From: RGIG1959 sp051877215
GTDB taxonomy: Bacteria; Bacillota; Clostridia; Oscillospirales; Acutalibacteraceae
NCBI GenBank assembly: GCA_051877215.1
Contig: JBJEIR010000044.1
Coordinates: 1 to 20,599, forward strand
Reading direction: 5' to 3'
DNA: 20,599 bases
Positions 14,312 through 20,599 of this stretch are shown piece after piece. A program made the translations under genes and the position numbers. Numbering within the stretch: the stretch's first letter is position 1; each line of letters opens with the position of its first letter. The notes beneath the pieces are model-generated. The model saw only the letters and a list, made by a program, of their open reading frames with translations. It made no database searches and was not told the origin of the DNA.

Positions 14312-16225
14312 TTAACCCAAGCTGCCGATAATTTCGGCAATATATTGTCTGAGCATAACAAGGTCTTTTCCGGTAACCGCTCCGTCGGCGTTCGTATCGG
14401 CATTTGCCAACTGCTGCTCATTCAGAGTGATTGTCTCGGCAAGATACTGTCTGAGCATGACAACATCTTTTCCGGTAACCGCTCCATCCAAATTGATATC
14501 GCCGAGCAAGCCGCGTGTCACATTGACCGCACCGGGGGTAAGAAGGATATCCTGTTCGCTGTAATCGGAACGAATCACCATAGAACCGGCATCGGTCAAA
14601 GCATTGGTGTCCGCAGCATTTTCTTTGATGACAAACTGCATGGTCAAAACGATCTGATCCTCTGTCGTCTGCATCTCTTCCAAATCCATCGCTGTCAGCC
14701 AAACTTCGCCGAGATCGGCTTTGATGACTGCCGCATGGTAATCCATTGCGGCAACAAAGCCACCCTCTGTCGCCGAGACACATTCCAGCGCGTCTGTGTC
14801 ATATGCCACACGAAGGGCAACGCCGGCAACCTCGGAAACCGCTCCCATCGTCACCGTCACCGTTACCGTTTCTCCTACCTGACCGCTTACGGTTCCGATG
14901 TCAACAACGGCTTGTCCGGGAACGATCGGACGCGTTGTGGTAGTGGTGGTGGTCGGTACTGTGGTCGTGGTCGTCGTGGTGGTAGTTGTCGTAGGCCGTG
15001 TCGTAGTTGTGGTGGTGGTCGTAGTAGGCCGTGTCGTAGTTGTTGTTGTAGTCGTCGTAGGCTTTGTAGTTGTCGTGGTGGTCGTTGTAGTCGTTGTGGT
15101 GGTAGTGGTGGTAGTGGTGGTAGTGGTGGTCGTCGTAGTCGTAGTCGTTGTTGTGGTTGTAGTTGTTGTCGTTGTGGTAGCAGTCGTTGTGGTGGTAGTG
15201 GTGGTTGTGGTGCTCGTGGCTGTTGTGGTCGGATTGGTGCTGTCGCTCAAACGCAGCTCCCGCATGGTCAGCGTGCCCGTGCCGTTAAACTCGACATAGA
15301 TCGCGCGTACCGTTGCCTTGCCGGTATTGCCCCAGCCGGAATTTGTAATATTCCAATTATAAATACCGTCGATTTCGTTTATCTCATTATATGTGCCAAC
15401 CGGGTAATAGGTTGCTCCGACCCAGTTGTCATAAAGACCGATCCAATGATCGGAGTAAACGCCGTCAGGGTCACGATCGAGTAATGTAATCTTATATTCT
15501 ACATCCGAAGTAAAGTTTTGGAACAAATACTTGCAGACGGTATAGTCATATGTGAAATTGGGTGCCAGTGCAATATTGCCGGTGACCGTCCAGCTTCCGT
15601 CGGCGTTGATCGTGATATTGTCCCGACCTTCGGCAATATAACGCTCCTGCAGGAAGTTGCCGCCGTCATAACCGCCTTCGATGGTAACCGTACCGCCGCT
15701 GACGGTGTAGGGAATATCAAAATCGTCCGTTTCACCAAAGCTGTTGGGATTATCAACGCCGTTATTACCGCGAAGCGGATCTGCCGTCAGAGCGACAGCG
15801 GTTTTCATGGCATTTTCAGCGATAATCTCAAATTTCAGCGAAAACATCGTGCCGCCCACGGTTGATCCTTTCCAGGAAGAACCGGAATAGAGCAGCACAA
15901 ATTTTCCGTCGGAAGGCTTGTTAAAGGCTATTTGACCGTTGGCAAAGATTGCCGTGTTCGGCGCACAAAGCGCTCCGTCATAGGCATCTTCCACAAGCCG
16001 TAAAATATTGGCGTCATAGGTAACGGTAAAATCACCGTTTACGATATACGCATTTGCGGATACATCAAACTTTACTTCAACAATGTCACCGAGCTTTCCC
16101 GAAACATTGCTGACAGAAAACACCGCCGGATTGATCGTTGCAGAGACCGGAACAGCAACTACGGAAAATACCGCTGTCAGCAGCAACGCCATCGCGATCA
16201 AGGTGCTTGCAAGACGCTTTTTCAT
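14312..16225 (-). CDS. Scaffoldin with two cohesins, X1 module, long poly-Thr linker and dockerin
   Basis: The 637-residue product contains a signal peptide (1-29), cohesin 1 (about 36-184, NAYIVNGDFTVTYDANILRL), an X1 module (189-329, with SWTVTGN, FQNFTSDVEYKIT, DPDGVYSDHWIGLYDNW and GIYNWNITNSGWGNTGKA), a Thr linker (about 330-432), cohesin 2 (about 435-572, GEVWLTAMD) and a dockerin (575-637) with two good calcium loops, DINLDGAVTGKD and DTNADGAVTGKD. The linker includes 38 Thr in a row. I took ATG 16225, with AAGGGGG 7-8 nt upstream and a normal signal peptide. A 12-codon upstream extension to 16261 lacks these. Cohesin 1 resembles those of the next gene upstream; cohesin 2 resembles those of the two genes downstream. 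It likely bridges layers of a complex. Confidence 0.88.
   Translation of the reverse strand: MKKRLASTLIAMALLLTAVFSVVAVPVSATINPAVFSVSNVSGKLGDIVEVKFDVSANAYIVNGDFTVTYDANILRLVEDAYDGALCAPNTAIFANGQIAFNKPSDGKFVLLYSGSSWKGSTVGGTMFSLKFEIIAENAMKTAVALTADPLRGNNGVDNPNSFGETDDFDIPYTVSGGTVTIEGGYDGGNFLQERYIAEGRDNITINADGSWTVTGNIALAPNFTYDYTVCKYLFQNFTSDVEYKITLLDRDPDGVYSDHWIGLYDNWVGATYYPVGTYNEINEIDGIYNWNITNSGWGNTGKATVRAIYVEFNGTGTLTMRELRLSDSTNPTTTATSTTTTTTTTTTATTTTTTTTTTTTTTTTTTTTTTTTTTTTTTTTTTTTTTKPTTTTTTTTTRPTTTTTTTTTRPTTTTTTTTTTTVPTTTTTTTRPIVPGQAVVDIGTVSGQVGETVTVTVTMGAVSEVAGVALRVAYDTDALECVSATEGGFVAAMDYHAAVIKADLGEVWLTAMDLEEMQTTEDQIVLTMQFVIKENAADTNALTDAGSMVIRSDYSEQDILLTPGAVNVTRGLLGDINLDGAVTGKDVVMLRQYLAETITLNEQQLANADTNADGAVTGKDLVMLRQYIAEIIGSLG
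15065..15178 (-). repeat. Run of 38 consecutive Thr codons
   Basis: On the minus strand all 38 codons are ACN, with all four Thr codons mixed irregularly, so the DNA is not a simple trinucleotide repeat. More Thr runs of 7-11, broken by RP, KP or VP, flank it. The linker is probably O-glycosylated if the host has that pathway (inference). Confidence 0.9.
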
Positions 16226-16251
16226 GAAAATTCCCCCTTGGATTTTCTCCG

Positions 16252-16296
16252 CTATCGGCAATCAGCACGCCGAAAAGCGTGCTGATGTGCCGATAG
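16252..16296 (-). other. 19-bp hairpin between two scaffoldin genes
   Basis: CTATCGGCA plus ATCAGCACGC (16252-16270) pair with GCGTGCTGAT plus TGCCGATAG (16277-16296). There is one bulged base (16287) and a 6-nt loop. It fills most of the 94-bp gap between the stop of the upstream scaffoldin (16320) and the start of the next (16225). No U-run follows, so read-through with processing is plausible. Confidence 0.7.
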
Positions 16297-16319
16297 CAGA
16301 TGACAAAATAAACGACATT

Positions 16320-19300
16320 TTACAGGGTGCCGATCACACCGGAAACAAACTGATACAATTTCAAAGCATCCTTCAAATCAACCGTGCCGTCGCCGTTGAC
16401 ATCCGAGCGGCTGAGACTGTCTGTGCTCAACTGCTCCGCACCGGAAACATAACGGAACAGGGACATGGCGTCTGCGGTGTCAACCTCAGAATCGGCGTTG
16501 ACATCGCCGGGCTTTTGCTCCACCTGTGTGGTTGTTGTAGTAGAAGTTGTCGTGGTGGTTGTGGTAGTGGTGGTCGTCGTGGTCTCGATGCCGCCGACGG
16601 ATACCGTGCCGTTGACGATGTCAACATCGGTGTTGTAATCCTCGCCGCCGTTGGTCACGCCGTCATTGGAGCACAGCTCGGGANNNNNNNNNNNNNNNNN
16701 NNNNNNNNNNNNNNNNNNNNNNNNNNNNNNNNNNNNNNNNNNNNNNNNNNNNNNNNNNNNNNNNNNNNNNNNNNNNNNNNNNNGCTCCAAATAGCCCTTG
16801 TCGGAATCCGGATACGCATCCTCGATCAAACGAAGAGCGTTCGCATCATAGTTCACCGTGAACTTACCGTTGACCATATAATGGCCGTCGGCAACCATAA
16901 AGGGAACTTCCACAATGTCTCCCACGGCGCCGCTCACGCTGCCGACCGTGAAGGTGACCGTGTCGCCCATCGTGTTGCGCGTGGTCGTTGTGGTTTCGGC
17001 TTCGGTCGTTGTGGTGGTCTCGGCCGTAGTCGTAGTAGTGGTCTCAGCAGCTGTGGTCGTTGTCGTGGTCTCTACCGGTGCACCATTGACGGATACCGTG
17101 CCGTTGACAATGGCAACATTGGTGTTGTAATCCTCGCCGCCGTTGGTCACGCCGTCATTGGAGCACAGCTCGGGAATGCTCATCGTAATCGTTGTGGCAT
17201 TGCCGATGCCTTCCAAAATCTCGAACTTCAGGCAGAACATCGTGCCGCCGGCCGACGCTCCCTTTTGAGAGGAACGGGCAAATACAAAGTTCAAAGTGCC
17301 GGGAGCGATCAGCGCCGCATCCGTAATCGAATTGCGGAAAATCGTGCCGTCGGGCTCCAAATAGCCCTTGTCGGAATCCGGATACGCATCCTCGATCAAA
17401 CGAAGAGCATTCGCATCATAGTTCACCGTGAGCTTACCGTTGACCATATAATGGCCGTCGGCAACCATAAAGGGAATCTCGACAATATCTCCCACGGAGC
17501 CGCTCGCGCTGCCGACCGTGAAGGTAACCGCATCGCCCATCGTATTGCGCGTGGTCGTTGTCGTTTCGACTTCGGTTGTCGTTTCGGTCGCGGTAGTGGT
17601 GGCAGTGGTCGCAGCAGCTGTGGTCGTGGTCGTGGTCTCTACCGGTGCACCATTGACGGATACCGTGCCGTTGACAATGGCAACATTGGTGTTGTAATCC
17701 TCGCCGCCGTTGGTCACGCCGTCATTGGAGCACAGCTCGGGAATGCTCATCGTAATCGTTGTGGCATTGCCGATGCCTTCCAAAATCTCGAACTTCAGGC
17801 AGAACATCGTGCCGCCGGCCGACGCTCCCTTTTGAGAGGAACGGGCAAATACAAAGTTCAAAGTGCCGGGAGCGATCAGCGCCGCATCCGTAATCGAATT
17901 GCGGAAAATCGTGCCGTCGGGCTCCAAATAGCCCTTGTCGGAATCCGGATACGCATCCTCGATCAAACGAAGAGCGTTCGCATCATAGTTCACCGTGAAC
18001 TTACCGTTGACCATATAATGGCCGTCGGCAACCATAAAGGGAACCTCGACAATATCTCCCACGGAGCCGCTCACGCTGCCGACCGTGAAGGTGACCGCAT
18101 CGCCCATCGTATTGCGCGTGGTGGTCGTCGTCACGGCTTCGGTCGTGGTAGTTGGCGCCGCTGTTGTCGTCGTGGCCTCGGTCGTAGTGGTCGGCGCTTC
18201 CGTCGTCGTTGTGGTGGTCACAGCCGGAATCGTCGGTGCTGTTTCGGTGCACGCATTGTCCGCATTCAGCTCCAAATGGCTGATTACGATCGTACCCGCC
18301 GCCTTCGGCTCAATGTAAATCGAGCTCATCTCCACCGTGGCGGGCAGTGCACTGCCGTCCCAAGTATAGCAGCCGTTTGTCCACAGCGATTTTACATACG
18401 AACCTGCCTGTACCGGCTGACCGCCGGAAGACAGCTCAAAGTCCGGATAGAAATCGCCTTCACTTGTCATCCATTTGTTGTTTACGCCGTCATAGAACGC
18501 CACGGTAAACGGCACATCCGCCGTCACCGCAATATGCAGATATTGCAGCACCGCCGCATCATACGCTCCGCAGCCCTGAATACCGATGCTGTCGCCGCTC
18601 GTTCCGTTCGAGTGAATCACCAGCGCACCGTTCACATACTCAAAGGTGCAGTCGCCGCCGCTTTGCAGCGTCTTTTCCTCTACCAACAGATTGATTCTGT
18701 CCGTCGCCGACGCAGTGGTCGTGGTGGTGGCTTCGGTCGTAGTGGTCGGCGCTTCCGTTGTCGTCGGAGCCGCTGTTGTGGTAGTCGGCGCCTTGGTTGT
18801 GGTCGTGGTCTGCGTCGTTGTCGTCGGAGCCTCGGTTGTGGTCGGGGCTTCGGTCGTTGTCGGCGCCTGCGTCGTTGTTGTGGTGGTCACAGCCGGAATC
18901 GTCGGTGCTGTTTCGGTGCACGCATTGTCCGCATTCAGCTCCAAATGGCTGATTACGATCGTACCCGCCGCCTTCGGCTCAATGTAAATCGAGCTCATCT
19001 CCACCGTGGCGGGCAGTGCACTGCCGTCCCAAGTATAGCAGCCGTTTGTCCACAGCGATTTTACATACGAACCTGCCTGTACCGGCTGACCGCCGGAAGA
19101 CAGCTCAAAGTCCGGATAGAAATCGCCTTCACTTGTCATCCATTTGTTGTTTACGCCGTCATAGAACGCCACGGTAAACGGCACATCCGCCGTCACCGCA
19201 ATATGCAGATATTGCAGCACCGCCGCATCATACGCTCCGCAGCCCTGAATACCGATGCTGTCGCCGCTCGTTCCGTTCGAGTGAATCACCAGCGCACCGT

Positions 19301-20546
19301 TCACATACTCAAAGGTGCAGTCGCCGCCGCTTTGCAGCGTCTTTTCCTCTACCAACAGATTGATTCTGTCCGTCGCCGACGCAGTGGTCGTGGTGGTGGC
19401 TTCGGTCGTAGTGGTCGGCGCCTCGGTTGTTGTCGGCGCTTCGGTCGTGGTGGTCGGCGCCGCTGTTGTCGTGGTCGGCGCCTCGGTCGTTGTCGGCGGC
19501 GCCGCTGTTGTGGTGGTGGGATCGGCGGCCGCAGTGGTCGTCGAGGTCGCTACGGTCGGATTGGTGTTGTTGCTCAGACGGAATTCGTTCATCGTCAAGG
19601 TGCCGGTACCGTTGAACTCAACATAAATCGCCCGAACCGTTGCCTTGCCGGTATTGCCCCAGCCGGAATTGGTGATATTCCAGTTGTAAATACCGTCAAT
19701 TTCATTTACCTCGTTATAGGTGCCCACCGGGAAATAGGTCGGTCCTACCCAGTTGTCATACAAGCCGATCCAGTGATCCCCGTAAACGCCGTCGGGATCA
19801 CGGTCGAGGATGGTAATTTTGTATTCCACATCCGAGGTGAAATTCTGGAACAAATATTTATAGACAGAATAATCATAGGTAATATTCGGCGCCAGTGCAA
19901 AATTGCCCGTGGCGGTCCAGCTGCCGTCGGCATTGATTGTCACATTCTCCGCGCCCTCTGCAAGATAGCTCTCCTGCAGGAAATTATAGCTGCTGACCGC
20001 GCCGCCCTCAATGGAGACCACGCCGCCGCTGACGGAATAGGTAAGGATATAATCATCGGTGCCGCCGTTGTTTCCGTTCAGCGGATCACAAGTCATCGTC
20101 ACCTGCGTATAATCCGTTGCCTCTGAAATGATTTTAAAGGACAGCGAGAACAGATCGCCTGCTTTGGTATACCCTGTGCCGGATTTGGCCCATGCAAAAT
20201 GGAACAATCCCGCCTCTTTGAGCCGGAAATCATACATTGCCGACCCACTGAAGAAGGAAGAATTGACGTTACAGTTGATGTAACTACCCTCTGCATCGGG
20301 ATCCTCATAGGCATCTTGGAGCTCCAAGACAGCGGGATCGTACGATACATACATGTCCGCATTCACCATATAGGAATTGGCAGGGACACTGAATGTAAGC
20401 TCAACGACATCTCCCAGTTTGCCGGAGACGGAGCTCACGGTAAATGCCACATCGGAAGCGGCAGACACCGGTATGCTGACAACCGAAAAAATGCTTGTCA
20501 GCAGCATAGCCAGCGCCAATGTGACACTTAAAACGGACTTTTTCAT
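16320..20546 (-). CDS. Large scaffoldin: four cohesins, X1 module, two X2 modules, dockerin (one internal gap)
   Basis: This is the largest scaffold protein: 1,408 codons as written, about 1,434 if the gap is filled from its sister repeats. Order: signal peptide (1-29); cohesin 1 (34-181); X1 module (187-326); Thr/Pro linker; X2 module (about 390-547); linker; X2 copy 2 (about 613-769); linker; cohesins 2, 3 and 4 (from about 811, 999 and 1187), each followed by a Thr-rich linker; and a dockerin (1347-1408) with loops DVNADSEVDTAD and DVNGDGTVDLKD. The first loop lacks the usual central Gly. This dockerin differs clearly from those of the other two proteins. Cohesins 2-4 share GHYMVNGK and ALRLIEDAYPDSDKG. 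ATG 20546 has GGGAGG about 9 nt upstream. No catalytic domain is present. Its promoter lies outside the window. Confidence 0.9.
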   Translation of the reverse strand: MKKSVLSVTLALAMLLTSIFSVVSIPVSAASDVAFTVSSVSGKLGDVVELTFSVPANSYMVNADMYVSYDPAVLELQDAYEDPDAEGSYINCNVNSSFFSGSAMYDFRLKEAGLFHFAWAKSGTGYTKAGDLFSLSFKIISEATDYTQVTMTCDPLNGNNGGTDDYILTYSVSGGVVSIEGGAVSSYNFLQESYLAEGAENVTINADGSWTATGNFALAPNITYDYSVYKYLFQNFTSDVEYKITILDRDPDGVYGDHWIGLYDNWVGPTYFPVGTYNEVNEIDGIYNWNITNSGWGNTGKATVRAIYVEFNGTGTLTMNEFRLSNNTNPTVATSTTTAAADPTTTTAAPPTTTEAPTTTTAAPTTTTEAPTTTEAPTTTTEATTTTTASATDRINLLVEEKTLQSGGDCTFEYVNGALVIHSNGTSGDSIGIQGCGAYDAAVLQYLHIAVTADVPFTVAFYDGVNNKWMTSEGDFYPDFELSSGGQPVQAGSYVKSLWTNGCYTWDGSALPATVEMSSIYIEPKAAGTIVISHLELNADNACTETAPTIPAVTTTTTTQAPTTTEAPTTTEAPTTTTQTTTTTKAPTTTTAAPTTTEAPTTTTEATTTTTASATDRINLLVEEKTLQSGGDCTFEYVNGALVIHSNGTSGDSIGIQGCGAYDAAVLQYLHIAVTADVPFTVAFYDGVNNKWMTSEGDFYPDFELSSGGQPVQAGSYVKSLWTNGCYTWDGSALPATVEMSSIYIEPKAAGTIVISHLELNADNACTETAPTIPAVTTTTTTEAPTTTTEATTTTAAPTTTTEAVTTTTTRNTMGDAVTFTVGSVSGSVGDIVEVPFMVADGHYMVNGKFTVNYDANALRLIEDAYPDSDKGYLEPDGTIFRNSITDAALIAPGTLNFVFARSSQKGASAGGTMFCLKFEILEGIGNATTITMSIPELCSNDGVTNGGEDYNTNVAIVNGTVSVNGAPVETTTTTTAAATTATTTATETTTEVETTTTTRNTMGDAVTFTVGSASGSVGDIVEIPFMVADGHYMVNGKLTVNYDANALRLIEDAYPDSDKGYLEPDGTIFRNSITDAALIAPGTLNFVFARSSQKGASAGGTMFCLKFEILEGIGNATTITMSIPELCSNDGVTNGGEDYNTNVAIVNGTVSVNGAPVETTTTTTAAETTTTTTAETTTTTEAETTTTTRNTMGDTVTFTVGSVSGAVGDIVEVPFMVADGHYMVNGKFTVNYDANALRLIEDAYPDSDKGYLEXXXXXXXXXXXXXXXXXXXXXXXXXXXXXXXXXXPELCSNDGVTNGGEDYNTDVDIVNGTVSVGGIETTTTTTTTTTTTTSTTTTTQVEQKPGDVNADSEVDTADAMSLFRYVSGAEQLSTDSLSRSDVNGDGTVDLKDALKLYQFVSGVIGTL
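16593..18110 (-). repeat. Three tandem cohesin repeats, period about 567-570 bp
   Basis: The cohesin-plus-linker unit recurs with a 567-bp offset (for example, 17071 against 17638). From the gap-side copy the offset is 570 bp once 78 missing bases are counted. Stretches of over 300 bp appear nearly identical between the two complete copies, which points to recent duplication or gene conversion. Confidence 0.85.
16684..16783. other. Assembly gap of 100 N inside cohesin 4 of the large scaffoldin
   Basis: The flanks match the neighbouring cohesin copy, where the same interval is 17176-17353, i.e. 178 nt. 178 and 100 leave the same remainder on division by three, so the frame is kept across the placeholder. 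Confidence 0.9.
18208..19421 (-). repeat. Perfect 545-bp direct repeat carrying the two X2 modules
   Basis: Positions 18208-18752 and 18877-19421 are identical by line-by-line comparison, at an offset of 669 bp (223 codons). The first differences are at 18207 and 18753. The repeat covers an entire X2 module and parts of both linkers. Confidence 0.85.
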
Positions 20547-20599
20547 GCGCGATTTCCTCCCTTGAAAATGAATCTAAGATAATCTGCCTATCTTACTAG
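20547..20599 (-). promoter_or_regulatory. Ribosome-binding site and leader of the large scaffoldin
   Basis: GGGAGGAAATCGCGC precedes ATG 20546, a strong Shine-Dalgarno with good spacing. No promoter boxes are recognised in the remaining leader bases before the window ends. Confidence 0.6.

Noticed and set aside
14040..14315. 91-codon plus-strand frame in the scaffoldin intergenic region
   Set aside because: No Shine-Dalgarno, no recognisable domain, and it overlaps the stem-loop behind the neighbouring gene.
14898..15299. Val-rich plus-strand frame opposite the poly-Thr linker
   Set aside because: It is the antisense of ACN codons (GTN-like), with no start signals. The minus-strand scaffoldin explains the sequence fully.
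16083..20126. A 1,347-codon open frame on the plus strand, antisense to the large scaffoldin and overlapping the next one
   Set aside because: It is a shadow. Thr-rich and low-stop codon use on the minus strand leaves this antisense frame open. It has no ribosome-binding site, its composition is Arg/Gly-rich, and it runs across a gap and an intergenic hairpin.

Overview
The window looks like a draft scaffold, probably a gut metagenome bin, from a moderately GC-rich anaerobic Firmicute. The best guess is Clostridia, order Oscillospirales (Ruminococcaceae-like). The reasons are the ecfA1-ecfA2-ecfT-truA gene order, a MurT/GatD-type gene pair, cohesin/dockerin scaffoldins with Thr-rich linkers, and a REP-like palindromic element of a kind I associate with that group. 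There are two runs of exactly 100 N, which are placeholders for assembly gaps. Taxonomy is inferred; no rRNA gene or other marker fixes it.

Region 1 (1-6431, minus strand) is a housekeeping block read from a good sigma-A-type promoter at 6403-6431. Gene order is ruvC, ruvA, ruvB, a class I rRNA-type methyltransferase, ecfA1, ecfA2, ecfT and truA (cut by the window edge). It combines Holliday-junction processing with the energising module of an ECF vitamin/metal importer. The three ecf genes overlap their neighbours and are probably translationally coupled.

Region 2 (6608-8842, plus strand) is divergent. A strong promoter drives a MurT-like Mur ligase and an overlapping GatD-like protein. In other bacteria this pair amidates D-Glu of lipid II. 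Here the GatD-like partner lacks both catalytic residues expected of a glutaminase (Cys replaced by Gly89, His by Leu188). The MurT-like partner has lost one zinc-ribbon cysteine. The pair seems to have changed function.

Region 3 (8843-10780) is about 1.9 kb with no gene I can support. It is full of short repeats: a 20-bp tandem repeat (5 copies), a degenerate roughly 16-bp tandem repeat, a REP-like palindromic element, terminators, a perfect 15-bp hairpin, a roughly 95-107-bp unit repeated three times, and an 18-bp unit repeated four times next to a terminator.

Region 4 (10781-20546, minus strand) is the most interesting part: four consecutive secreted scaffoldin-type genes with no enzyme among them. 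In transcription order they are: a roughly 1,430-residue protein (four cohesins, three putative binding modules, a dockerin); a 637-residue protein (two cohesins, one module, a 38-Thr run, a dockerin); a 403-residue protein (one module, one cohesin, a dockerin); and a cell-wall-anchored protein (three cohesins, acidic Thr linker, GPKTGD sorting signal, no dockerin). The likely picture is a layered cell-surface scaffold like the cellulosome or amylosome systems of gut ruminococci, with the last protein as wall anchor. Strong hairpins directly follow the first two stop codons and may set transcript ratios. Two module families (called X1 and X2 here) are shared between the proteins and are not ones I can name.
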